Shown here: piece by piece, positions 35,649 to 46,979 of the stretch | Layout of the letters: each line of letters starts with the position of its first letter | How positions within the stretch are numbered: position 1 is the stretch's first letter | Assembly: GCF_029784165.1 (NCBI RefSeq) | Contig: NC_073695.1 | Span: forward strand, 247,937,589 to 248,001,588 | Origin: Wyeomyia smithii | Lineage: Eukaryota; Arthropoda; Insecta; Diptera; Culicidae | Direction: 5' to 3' | DNA: 64,000 bases | Program-made: the position numbers and the translations under genes | The notes under the pieces: model-generated | The model's input: the letters and a program-made list of their open reading frames with translations, nothing else | Databases searched by the model: none | What the model was told of the DNA's origin: nothing

Positions 35649-35893
35649 CCCTTTCCCGCTCATGGTGACTCTAAAGCACCAAGAATTATAATCATCATAT
35701 CTCGACATAAAATAGTTTGTTGTGCTTACGATTGTTCGATAAATTTTTATATGCTGCCTCAGAGCATCACTGGGCTTTTTTTTTTTCAAAATACTACAGT
35801 TGACAGTAATTTAAGTTAGTCTACAAAGTGTTCAGCTTGAATTTTCTCGAGAAGCTATAAATTTTATTGATAAACCTTATGAGCGGGAGAGGG
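35649..35893. mobile_element. piggyBac-like MITE, 245 bp
   Basis: TTAA at 35645-35648 and 35894-35897. Ends CCCTTTCCCGCTCATGG and, opposite, CCCTCTCCCGCTCATAAGG. A short hairpin (GGTG...CACC) lies just inside the left end, as in the element at 59360. It abuts the 975-bp element, with only 5 bases between the two TTAA sites. Confidence 0.85.
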
Positions 35894-35975
35894 TTAAATT
35901 AGACAAAAAAGTCACAACAAAATATTATCGAAACTTTGACAAAAAGAGTTGGTAAATGTTTCTTAGGTACAGAAG

Positions 35976-36068
35976 AAAATAAAAATTCGTCCTAAAATGT
36001 ATAAAAAATTACTCTAAAAAAGGATGAAGAATGAAAAATAAAAATTCGTCCTAAAATGTATAAAAAAA
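35976..36068 (+). repeat. Local 59-bp tandem duplication
   Basis: AAAATTCGTCCTAAAATGTA and flanks occur twice, 59 bases apart, identical over about 33 bases. A recent replication-slip type event in A-rich DNA. Confidence 0.8.
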
Positions 36069-36069
36069 T

Positions 36070-37110
36070 ACTAGGATGAAGCCAACTTTAAGGTTTCCAA
36101 ATTAACTAAAAATGCTCAAAAACGCTCCTGGAATCCAGGAAAAAATTGTAGAAAATGATCCTTAAATTGGCTCATAGCAATGGAGTGATTCTAACTAGAG
36201 GAAGAAGCCAAAAAGAAAATGATTTAAATTCAGCCTCACAGGACAAAGCAAAAATTTATTCCCAATTTAACTAAATGTAGTTCCTTTAGATTTGACTGAT
36301 TTCAAATCTAGCTCAGAGCTTAGCTCAAGGTCCTCAGAGTTAAAAAAAAAGTTTATGTTAAATACTTTCAAATCATTCAACATGTCTGGAGAACTTTAAA
36401 AAAACGAAAAGATCAAGAATAAAATGATTCCAAATCATCTGAAATATAGCTGATAATGACTCTAAAACCAGATTTCTGTAGACTGTTTATTAGAATCCAA
36501 TGTATTTTTTTTGCAGATTTTCATTTTTGGAAAAAAAATGTTCACGCGGACATTATCATTCCCATTTTCAAGATTCTCAAGACTGCTCAATATTTGATTT
36601 AGTTAGACTCATAGGGATGGCGTCGTGTTGGTTAAAAAAGATGAGAATAGCAAGCCTGAAATTGCCAAAAATAGACAGGATTTGAGCCATGTGAGGAGTG
36701 TCATTTTTCGAAGCCTGCAAATATATTGGAATTTTTTATCGTTTCTACCAAAATTCTTCCTTACTCAACCGTAGAAAGAATACACTCTTGCCTTGTTTTA
36801 CTATCAATGAAAATTCACCTTTAAAAACACTTGTTGGTGCTATCTACTAATTACTTGAAAACTAAACATTTAAATTCTCAACGCATTGGAAATCTTCAAG
36901 AGACTGACGTACATTGTTGAAGTGAATGAGTAAATCTTGTTTGAAGGTTTTCAACAAATAAGCTTATTCAATTCTATTAGACAACCGATTCTAGTTAGCA
37001 ATGCTTTCAACAAAAAATGTTTGTCCAGAATAAGAAGAGCAATGTTGCGGGATCAAAAAGCTCATAATTCGTCTATGTCTGAATAGGATTAATCTATCGC
37101 GCCGATATTC
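36070..37110. other. A-rich spacer
   Basis: No gene. It has the same A-rich, short-word character as 32.9-34.6 kb. Confidence 0.4.
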
Positions 37111-37129
37111 AGGACTAATCATGTTTATT

Positions 37130-38850
37130 ATTCAAAATATTAGCAGGCAGGAACGAAATTCGAATGTTTACTACGACGGAACTGAGTCAAAATCAAACTC
37201 AGACTCTTGTGAATTGTTTGCGAATTATTTTGCTTCTGATTTTGCTGCTGAAGCTGCAGTACCTGTTCCGGCCAACTTAGTGGATTTGAGTACGTTTGAC
37301 ATCACAGCCGAATGGTTTTGGCTGCTGCAGAGAAACTGAAACGTTCATTTCCTGCTGGACCTGATGGTATCCCGGCGGTAATATTTGGTCGTTGCGCACC
37401 TGTTTTGGCTGAACCTTTGTCTATTATTTTTAACAAATCTTTCGAACAAGGTCAATTTCCCGAAGTTTGGAAACAATCCTTTATGTTTCCGGTATTTAAA
37501 AGTGGAGATCGTCGGAACGTGAGGAGCTACCGAGGAATAACTAGCCTTTCGGCCGCTTCTAAACTGTCTGAAATAATCGTGAGTACGTTTGTTTTATCTT
37601 GTGTCAAAAACTACATTGCTACTGACCAGCATGGATATATGCCCGGCCGGCCCGTTAACACCAATATTTTTGAATTCACATCGACATGCATCTCCAACAT
37701 AGAACGAAAAGCTCAAGTTGATGCAATTTAAACGGACCTGAAAGCTGCGTTTGACAAAATTGATCATTGTATACTGCTTGAGAAAATTTCGCGACTCGGT
37801 GCTTCTCAGAAATTTATTGCATGGTTGAGCTCCTATCTACGCAGTACAGTACTGCGCGTAAAAGTTGAAACTTTTCATTTACGAATAACTCAGATGTCTC
37901 ACAGGGAAGCAATATGGGCCCTCTACTATTTACATTGTTCTTTAATGATGTGACCGTGCTGTTAGGTGCTGGTGTAAAACTGATATATGCTGACGACCTG
38001 AAATTATACCTCGAAGTACGTACCGTTGATGATTGTTGTTGTTTGCAAAAGCTCTTGGACTTACTTGTAGGCTGGTACCGTAGAAATTGGTTATCTCTCA
38101 GTGTCTCCAAATGCCGCGTTATAACTTTTCATCGCAAGCTGAATCCAATAGTTTTCGACTTTCATATTAACGATCAGAAACTTGAGAGAGTGGATCACAT
38201 TAACGACCTTGGAGTTTTATTGGACTCGAAACTCTCTTTTAATTTGCATCGCTCGAACATCATTGCTAAAGCCACACGCCAGCTTGGCTTCATCTCCTAA
38301 ATAGCTCGTGATTTAAACGACCCTTACTGCTTAAAAGCATTGTATTGCACATTGGTACGGCCCATACTCGAATACGCGAGCATGGTTTGGTGCCCTAATC
38401 AACTGGTATGGACTATTCGTATCGAACGTGTGCAAAAGAGGTTCATCTGTTTTGCATTGAGAAACTTGCCTTGGCGAGATCCGATTAACCTGCCTCCTTA
38501 TCCTGATCGCTATCGTCTGCTTGGACTCGACACTCTTGATCGACGCAGGAAAATTGAGCAAGCGCTTTTTGTCACTGTGAACCTTTCGTGCTTCGCAAAG
38601 CAGCCTACGATCCACTGGTTTGCTACAACCTAGCTTTCATCGCACTACGTTTGGATACAACGAACCTCTAGCCTCCTGCATTCGTGCATTCCTTAAGCTG
38701 GAAGACCTTCACGACTTTCGTGTGCCGTCATATAAGTTTAGGCAATAACTTGTTAGGTGTAGATTATTTTAAACTATTGTAACCATCATTCATGTAAACC
38801 TAGGTTAGATGAATTATATGCAAACACAAATACAAATATGTAGAATTGAG
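37130..38850 (+). pseudogene. Jockey-like non-LTR retrotransposon, reverse transcriptase half
   Basis: RT blocks in order over three frames: CELFANYFASDFA (finger lead-in), FPAGPDGIPAVIFG, FEQGQFPEVWKQSFMFPVFK, RSYRGITSLSAASKLSEII, DQHGYMPGRP, TDLKAAFDKIDHCIL, SNMGPLLFTLFFNDV, LIYADDLKLYLEV (catalytic YADD, about 37982-37996), LSLSVSKCRVITF, INDLGVLLDSKLSF, ALYCTLVRPILEYASMVW. Lesions: frameshift near 37310, TAA at 37729-37731, frameshift near 37890, TAA at 38298-38300, further frame loss after 38630. The 5' endonuclease/ORF1 part is absent, as in 5'-truncated LINE copies. The 3' tail runs to about 38850. Confidence 0.9.
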
Positions 38851-39089
38851 TAAAAGAGCAACTAATTAGGTTGCTTTACAGATGAGAAACACTGGAGTAA
38901 CATGAGAGATTGTACACATACCATGCACACGCATTAAAGCGACACGAAGTTTGTTCATTGAATTATAATATGTTTGTTTTTGTATTAAACATTGCAATAA
39001 GTGAAGTCAAGTGTTTTGAAAAGCCTGATTTTTGTTGGTAACTAGTGACAAAATAAAGCTTTTTTTTCAAATAACTCCCAGATTATTAG

Positions 39090-39410
39090 CCTGATCCATG
39101 AATTCAATCGGCTCGGTGGATAATAACATCATTGCTCAGTTCTCTAGATTTATCTATTAACAGAGAGCCTCAGTTTTGGAAGAGCATATTTCTACAAGAT
39201 CATTCATAAGCATTGCGCAAGTCGTTATTAATTTTTCTAGCCATTTCTGAGTGGCTAGTGTTTTTGGAAACGCATAAGTAAAGGTAAACATCATTAGCAA
39301 ACATGTGTACAGAACAGTGCTGCAGTACGAATGGCAAATCGTTGATGTAGATAGTAAAAAAAAAGCGAGCCAACAACAGAATCTTGAAGTACAACAGATA
39401 ATTTTTTATT
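39090..39410 (-). pseudogene. Reverse transcriptase fragment (second retroposon)
   Basis: The minus strand gives FFTIYINDLPFVLQHCSVHM, FANDVYLYLCV (degenerate FADD box with Asn for Asp), KINNDLRNAYE, then stops with NMLF and IDKSRELSNDVIIH continuing in the same frame. This covers RT blocks around the active site only. It lies opposite to the 37-38.8 kb copy and belongs to a different family (YINDLP rather than FFNDV). Confidence 0.8.
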
Positions 39411-39732
39411 GTGTAGGGAATAGATTTACGTTGTCCAATGGTTTGAACTTTTGTACTATGAATATAAATATAAAAATTGGTTTAAATGAAAACAAAGGAC
39501 TGTTACAGAACACAGCTTGAAAACGATTTTATAAACGTGATCTTATTAGGATTGCGGCAATGTTTGAAAACTGGAAAAAATTACCCAGTCTATGTATCAA
39601 TTTTGTATTGGATACCTTATCGATTTTTTTCTCAATAGAAATAATTTTAACACGCTTCCACATGTTTGGATATATTGTAGTGTTTAGAACAGAGTTAAAA
39701 ATGTTCCTATATCGTTTAAGCTAGCGGTAGCA

Positions 39733-39944
39733 AAAAAGCAAAGCCTTGGTGCTACATTCCGATTAAGAACTCGACCATCTGTTATACACAGACTTCGCAG
39801 CCAACTGTTTAGTGTATAGGACAATTGCGGGGCTAGTACTATGATCCTACTGACATTAACAGCCTTTCCCGAGCCAAGACTCGAACCTACGACGACTTGC
39901 TTGTTAGGCCTGCATCGTGCCTCGAGGCCATCTGGGAGATCGCC
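39733..39944 (-). mobile_element. tRNA-derived SINE (Feilai-like), 212 bp
   Basis: 10-bp duplication AGCGGTAGCA at 39723-39732 and 39945-39954. The minus strand carries a tRNA-like head with CCTAACAAG (anticodon-loop-like, AAC), a B-box GGTTCGAGTCTTGG, the body TGCGAAGTCTGTGTATAA and the 3' end ACCAAGGCTTTGCTTTTTT. Same family as 61959-62164, 56512-56620 and 19030-19145. Confidence 0.88.
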
Positions 39945-40883
39945 AGCGGTAGCATAATTCTCAAAAATCTGATTAGAGATGTTTTCTACTCCTATAGCAA
40001 TTGATTTAACGAAAAATATTGCATTTATATTTTGATGATCCTCATCATCAGCGCCAAAATCTTCACAGCCATCTGACGAAGTCGATCCACCTGCCAAAAT
40101 TTTTATAGTCGCAATAAAGAACTGAACGTTTAGGTTGAGAACGAATATCGAGTGAAAACAATCTTAGAACACTGTAACGTCGAACCGCACAACCCTGCGA
40201 TGGAGTAAATGAAACGTTGACGTTTTAGCTTATATAGATTGTAGTAAACATTCAGTTTCCGAAACTTGGGGAATTATAGCAACACGTTCTATAGTCACTC
40301 AAGATTGTTATAGAAACTATTAAGATTGTGTGAAAATTGTATACCTAACAATTTGCTTGGTAAAGGCTGCAGTTAAAAACATAATTACTTGTTATTAAGT
40401 TATTAATTAAGACCCATTTGACTGCTTCATATGAATTCGTCTCGCTAGCTGATACAAACGGTTAAGGTTTATTGTAAGTAGTTTAACTTAATAGTTCGAA
40501 AATTATTTTTAAACGAAGTTTCGATTGTAATGCTGGAAAATATCGCTGAACAAAGTTTCCCGAAATTACGAACAAAAGTCAATTGGTTACCGAATTTGTA
40601 AGTATCTGTAAGATTAAGATTTGTAAAATTAAAGTTTGTTAATCAAGCATATCTAATAAATTATAGCTTAAAGCTACACGCACTAAACAATGGCTTTGCT
40701 AATAAGAATCGGTAATAACAAACACTTGATCAAAGATAAAAAGCTGATAAAAAGTTGGCTCAGAACTCACACAAGTATATGATGTACTAGAGAAACATCA
40801 CTGCACGCTTATTTTTAAGATTATTTTTCAAAAGATCACAAAAGAAAAACCTTAATTTATGCCACCTAGCTGTGCAGAAACCT

Positions 40884-40980
40884 ACTATACTAACTATTAT
40901 TACATATAAATTACTAACTATTATACTAACTATTATTACATATAAATTTATACTAACTATTACTACATATAAATTTGTTA
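40884..40980 (+). repeat. Short tandem repeat, CTAACTATTATTACATATAA type
   Basis: Three uneven copies of a CTAACTATTATTACATATAA-like unit with internal repetition of ACTAACTATTAT. AT-rich; the start of a 117-codon frame here is a by-product. Confidence 0.7.
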
Positions 40981-41240
40981 TGCCAGTAAACCATAATCGT
41001 TTAAAATTAGATACAAAAGAGAGTTTTCAAGAGGGTGAACCAAATAACATCACTGAATCAAACCTCGATGAGGCTCTCACGTGCATTCTCAATACCACAA
41101 CGGCTTCGTTTTCAAAAATTGCAAGACCCAGAAAAGAACATAATGATTATAGATTATGGATTAGCATCGAATATTTCCTAAGAATTGCAGCAAAGTCCTA
41201 CAAACTTGCCCTCAAGAAATTATAGTTCAGAATTATACAG
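40980..41240 (+). pseudogene. Possible linker/RT-upstream piece of a retroposon
   Basis: Frame with NNITESNLDEALTCILNTTT, KIARPRKEHND, WISIEYFLRIAAKSYKLALK, then a stop. The W-I-S-x-E ... R-I-x-x-K-x-L-Y-like pattern is what lies between the endonuclease and RT domains in Jockey-type ORF2. It may belong with 44240-44750, the two now separated by other repeats. Weak. Confidence 0.3.
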
Positions 41241-42139
41241 GAACGCGTTAAATGCTTTGTTACCATAGAATAGTTGCTTGAATCATACTTGTAAATATTT
41301 TAAGAAATCAACAAAAATTTTGATAAAATCTGTGGGATCAAGTGCTAAAAGATTTCATTGAAATTCCTATAACTGCTGTTGAAATGTCAATTCCCAGTAC
41401 ACAACAGATGCTGTTGAGAGCTGTTAAATTGATTCTATTGCAAATGCATTTTTTCAAAATTAAAGTTTTTTGCAGGACTTAAGAATTTTGACTGTTTAAA
41501 GTGTACTCGGGAACGTAACTCTTATTGGAGAAGTTTATAAAACTTGCTGCCAAAACGGGGATCGGGATAACATGGATACTCTGTTTGCACTGACCTTTGA
41601 ATAAATTTAAAATAAATTTAGAAAACAATATTTAAATTATACGAAAGGGAAGTGTATCAAGTAAACGAGAACCGAACTAAAATAAGCATTGCAGTTTCCT
41701 CTGAAATCTATTGAATATTGTTAGTAAAAAGCTATTAAAAATAAAAGGTTCATCCATTTACACCAGTAAGAACGAACTACACAGAGTATGAAAAAAATGC
41801 ACAGATATCTTTTACTTTTAGTTTCTTCTGAGAAATAAATAGTAGTTGAAAAAAAGAGAGCGAGAAAAAGGGAGATAGTGATATAAAAAAAGGTAGAGGG
41901 AGAAATGATCCAACAGGTAAAATACTCCATGTCTAAAAATTCTTTGGTAAATATTCTAAAATTCAAGCAACCAATAAAAAACTCGCTCAGTACGGTTTTC
42001 AAAAGGTTTGGAGCTTCCATTTGCACTTGTAAACACTTAAATCGAATAATGCATTCTGTGAAAGGTGGAATTTATTTTTGTTTTTTTTTTTTGTTCGATT
42101 TTGATATACTACACATATAAACAACATATTTTCAAATCC

Positions 42140-42565
42140 AACGTACATACACACATACACATGTATACAGGCAATGTTCATTTAGACGAACTGAGTCGAT
42201 TGGTATACAACACTTGGCCCTCAACAGATTCATTTTGTGTTAAAAGTTAAATACCATATGTAAGAAAATACTCTTTGACCAATATCTCAAAATCTAAGCC
42301 AATAATCCAAAATCCACTCGGTAGCACTCTGGTGGAACACAGTAGCTTTCATTTGCATATGAAATCATCAAAATCGGATATCGCGTTCTATAAGAAAGGT
42401 TCGTTAGTATTTTGCGTCATATACATACAGACAACACACATACATACACACGAACAGACATTGCTCAGTTCGTCGAACTGAGTCAAAAGGTATATACCAC
42501 TCGGTCCTCTGGTCTTCGGATCTATTTCACGTTTTTCGACCGATTTTATAACCTTTGGTTAGTAT
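42140..42565 (+). repeat. Dispersed repeat with CACA run and GAACTGAGTCGATTGG, two direct copies
   Basis: ACATACATACACACA-type runs followed by CAGTTCGTCGAACTGAGTC and GGTATAYNACACTYGG occur at 42143-42220 and 42420-42515. The second copy ends ACCGATTTTATAACCTTTGG. This motif order is familiar to me from culicine mosquito repeats (recall, not a search). Confidence 0.55.
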
Positions 42566-42774
42566 AACAAAGGTAAAACGTAGGTTCATACTTCAATACA
42601 CTTCCCTGCAGTAGCTAGACAGTAACTGAGAACAATTAGAATTTGATGGATTATAGTATATTCCTAGTAAAAAACGGGTTTTGCTGCATAAAACTACGAA
42701 CTACAAACAAAGATTTACTACTCACAACAGCAGATGTAATTTACGCTATAAGCCAAAGTGAAAATAACCTTTTC

Positions 42775-42837
42775 CAGCTTTTTACGTGTCATAGAACAGG
42801 CATTATAGCACCCGCCATTATGGTGCGTAAAAAGCTG
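42775..42837. repeat. 63-nt hairpin, 12-bp perfect stem base
   Basis: CAGCTTTTTACG at 42775-42786 and its complement at 42826-42837, with further partial pairing (CATA/TATGG) inward. Its size and shape could fold as a small RNA precursor, but it may equally be a MITE core. Confidence 0.5.
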
Positions 42838-43555
42838 ATAGTTTTCTGATGAACTTTTATCGTATTAGTGTTACAAATCGACGTGCGAAATACATGAGTT
42901 AATTTTTGGAATTGACTTTAGTAGTAGGATCAAATCAACAGCAGCAGCGGCAAAATATGTATAGCATCAAAGTTTCTGTTATGGTGGTAAGAGGTAAGAT
43001 CAGCACGCAATCGTTTCTCCAACAACAGCAGCAACAGTGTTTTAGGAGGGGCGACTGGAGAAACGAAATTAAAAAGATGATCGGATACATATATGGAAAG
43101 ATATGTAGAGGATAGAGCGTAATAAGGAAAGATTTATTTTGCATTCGATTCATTGGCTTTTATTATTCTAGTAACTCTTAGGAAACGTTGCAAACATAGG
43201 AGGAATAAAGAAAGAATCATAGGATTATAATTGGGTAGGAACAGAAGCAAAAAAGGATGGAATATGTTTTACTGTTTTTTTTTTCTCAGTGCGACCAGAG
43301 ACATTTGAACTATTGTGATAAAATTAGTTTGTTTTATTTTGAGTTCGGTGGTAATTGTCCAATATTTAGAACAGCAACAGCTGCTGAAGATTCCGAAGGC
43401 TTAATAAAAACAATCCCATTTCTAGTAAATACTCCTCTAATGCTCACAATGCAGATCATGTGAATGTGGATCTCGTGAGCGGTTGATTCAGATCCATTGT
43501 AGGTTGAGAGATGTAATGTACTAACAAAAGGCACTATAATATAATAATAATAATA

Positions 43556-44060
43556 CAGTCATACCTCGATATAAGGCAACCTCGATATAACGTAACTCGA
43601 TATAACGTAACTTTTTAAAATGTATTGAAATTGAAAATAAATGATACAGCAACTGTTTTTGGGCTATGAATTGCTTCAAAAACTTTTTGTAGTAGGTTTT
43701 GAAACCAATGAAACCAATGCGAAAATCGTTCAAAATGGGCATAAGGTAGGTTTAAAAATACAAATAGGTGATGGAAAATAGGTTTTCACGCATCCTTCAG
43801 TAACAATACACAGTGTTGCATAAATTAAAAAAAAAATTTTTTTTTTTCGCTTGTTGAAATTTTCTCTAAATGAGCATAAGAGAGGTTTAAAAATAATGAT
43901 AGGTGATGAGAAATAGGTTTTCTCGCATCTGTGAGTAACCACCAACAGTCTTGAATCAATTAAAAAAAAATTTTCTTGTTGAAAGTTGTCCTAAATGAGT
44001 ATAAGAATGGTTTAAAAATACTGTTAGGTGATGGAAAATAGGTTTTGCTTCGTATCGAGC
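43556..44060 (+). mobile_element. pogo/Tigger-like element end with ~130-bp internal repeats
   Basis: After TA (43554-43555) comes CAGTCATACCTCGATATAAG, a pogo-style terminus. GATATAACGTAAC follows twice, then three direct units marked by GGTGATG-RAAATAGGTTTT at about 43766, 43902 and 44027 and by GCATAAG-GGTTTAAAAATA. The other terminus is not recognisable. The second copy, in opposite internal orientation, is at 63440. Confidence 0.65.
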
Positions 44061-44239
44061 ACTTTTGAATAAACTGTACTTAATTTTCATCTGTTATAAT
44101 ATAAGCTGCAGTAAAAGTTCACGATAGCGGGTAACTACTACACAAATTCGTTGAGGGCAAGCGTAAAAACACCGAAACAAAAGCATTACTCGTATGCACA
44201 CTTCCATTTAGGATTTTTTTTAGAAAACAAACTGATCAC

Positions 44240-44755
44240 ATCAGATTTAAGTAAATGGCATGATAACATTACCGTTGACCTGTTAAAAAGCAACATCAAC
44301 CGGTTTTCCGTGATAAATGCAAATCTTTCCTATAAAATAATAGTAACTGGCAATTTTACAAACGTAATAAAAAGTGCTAAAGTTTCGCCTCTTTTTAAAT
44401 TTGGTGACAGATGTGATTTCGACATTATCTTCCCTTGAAAAAAAAAGATAAAGTTTTTTAAATTTTTTTAAATTTCAGTATAGTTTCCGGGAAGGCTGTG
44501 GAGAGTTGACTGCTGCTACGGAACTTGTTGATGAACAGATCTGCGAAATTGAACAAAGAAAAATCGTGAGTGGCTTAATCGCTATGGGGTATGGAGGAGT
44601 TGTCAATGATTTAATCAAAAGTTATTTATCAAATCGACAACAATTTGTAGCAAATAAAGGTGTGCGTAGTACCTTACGCCCAATCGACATAGTAATGCCT
44701 CAAGAAAGCAACATCGTACATTTACTTTTTTTAGTTTTATTAATAACTTTGAAAA
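44240..44755 (+). pseudogene. Reverse transcriptase fragments (third retroposon)
   Basis: DNITVDLLKSNINRFSVI, FTNVIKSAKVSPLFKFGDRC, then after stops and an A/T tract YSFREGCGELTAATELVDEQ, then GGVVNDLIKSYLSNRQQFV, TLRPIDIVMPQESNI and LLFLVLLI. These are RT blocks 2 to 5 of a Jockey-like element with the LDLKKAFD block deleted (QRKIVSGL joins directly to IAMGYGG) and the active-site YADD not reached. Confidence 0.8.
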
Positions 44756-44759
44756 CATA

Positions 44760-46750
44760 AAGAATCATCGAACATTAAAGCATTAAAACACTTCTATTAG
44801 GCGTACATCCATTCTTTACTCCAATAAGAAATCGTTGTTTGGGGTCATGCTCAAGCATGGAAAAGTTCACTAACTAGCAATATTTCATGAAAATGTGTTC
44901 TTTGATTTATCAGTTATCGTTCAACTATTTCCACTCGCGTACAAGTTTTCCATGAAACGCTGCTGATTGTTTTTCGCTTCTAAGAGTTCCGAATACCATA
45001 GAAGGAGACTGAATGATTCAAACACGATAGTATTTATTGTATCCAAGTTCACTTGCATTCAACATTATCACGAGAAGCTTTGAGATATTATCGCCAGTGA
45101 TACAAAATTATGAATCCAAATGAACGTTAGATTGCGTTCAATTGTTTGCTTGCCGGAGCAAATAGGTATCATCAATGCTTACGGAAATTGTAGCATGGTG
45201 CATTAGCATCTGATACTTGAAATCACCAAGAATCATCGTGGTATATCACGGTGAAAGCCCGACGTGGAGTAGCCGAATTACGCCTACAAGCAACCAACAT
45301 TTGAAAGAATCATTGCGATCGCTTGAGTGCAATCGTTTACGATTTTTTCGTGAAACACTCGCTATACGTTGCTCGCTCCGCCTAAAGCAGGCAATACTGA
45401 AACAAAATCATCAAAGAAAGCTACCATATATTTCTTTGCTCTAAGTTGTCTCTTGCAAGCTTGAGAATGTGTAACTTTTAATAGCGATGGTTTGCTACGA
45501 TTGAAAGCTTATAAATAGCACGTTCAGAAATGATACCCGAATGATTGTTATGCGATACGAGTTTTTCCATCCTTGGTCATGCTTCTAAATCGAAGCTTAA
45601 AAAATTGAAACACTGCAGAACAGATAGTTAAAAGTACCTCACTTGTACCCAATAGAGTTACTCTATATAAACTTAAACCATAGAATAATCCCAATTTTAG
45701 GATCGCGTGAAACACAAATTATTGTTTTTGTACAACAGTATTTTTTTCAGAATATTGATTTTTAGAATCATATCAACATATACTGAATTAAAAGCAACAA
45801 ATTCACACGTATTCACACCAGAGCTGCGATTAATCCAAGCAACATGCTGACTATGACGAGAGAGAAAATATCATCGCACTCGTTTCTTTCTCTCATGAAT
45901 AGCCAGCAACCATCACAGTAAGCGTAGAGATCCGACAAGTGATTCAATATCTTGTCTCTTTTGCCATTTTCGGGTTCTCATTGTCAATCGTCGTGAATAT
46001 ACAGAGTTCACTCGGAAATGTCACTGCAATGCAAATCAAGGTGATTTTTGGAATATCAAAAATCGTTTCAGTAGCGTGATTATGTCAGTGCCAGCTTGAA
46101 GTTTGTTGCTATCAGGATATTTTAAATTTGATCTGCTTTGCGGCCTGCGACGATCCCAACTCAAGATATGGCCACCAATGAACTAGGTTTATAATTTCAA
46201 ACAGGTCCGCATTTTTACATTTTTCAATGAGAGGCATGGTAGGATTTTAAGCACTTCTAAGCACTGCTTTGATCATCGTTACCATGTTACTGAAACATAT
46301 TCCGGCCATATATCCGAAACCAGTCGATTAACTCCGGCCATCCTCTTCGTTGAAAGAAAATATGAATGAAAACTAGGAGAAAAGCAAAACCGTTCCGAAC
46401 CGAAATTGAACAGTTTCAAAGTTGAACCGTGCCAAAATTTAACAGGATCTGTATATAAATATACATACCCATACATATTTTAAAGTTTTCTGTTTTGCCA
46501 CCCGCGATTCATTTTTTGCCGCGAACTAACACTGTCTTTAGTTTAACCTACAACAAGCACAATATTCAAGAATCAAATTACTAAACTCATGCTGTCAAAA
46601 AACAAATAAAAATGCAATATTATTTTTCAGATATGAGATCATTTGAAAAATATTAATAGATTTCTTTCTATAACAATTGGTGTTATGAAAAAGCACCAAA
46701 CTAAAATACGCTCAGTTACAAAACGAAGTAATAGTTGTTTATTGACAATG
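44760..46750. other. Unassigned spacer
   Basis: 2 kb without recognisable gene or repeat ends. ATGGCCACCAATGAACTAG at about 46171 is shared exactly with 15440, hinting at a dispersed repeat of unknown extent. Confidence 0.4.
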
Positions 46751-46756
46751 CTTTTA

Positions 46757-46975
46757 GTCGGCGTGCAGTCAAACCGAACCAAGCTTCTAAAAACATTTAC
46801 CGCCGCAATTGCTGTGTACAAGCTGTTACAGAGAATTTTTGTTATAATATCGTTATCAAATGCTCAAACGATTTCGTTACTTCATAATAGATAGATTATT
46901 ACTTCTCATATCCACTGGGTGTCAATAACTCAATCTGAGAAAACGGCGCTTAATTCGGTTTGATCGCACGCCGAC
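46757..46975. mobile_element. 219-bp TA-flanked MITE
   Basis: GTCGGCGTGCAGTCAAACCG and, opposite, GTCGGCGTGCGATCAAACCG: 18 of 20 matching, with similarity continuing to AAG. TA at 46755-46756 and 46976-46977. Confidence 0.8.
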
Positions 46976-46979
46976 TATA

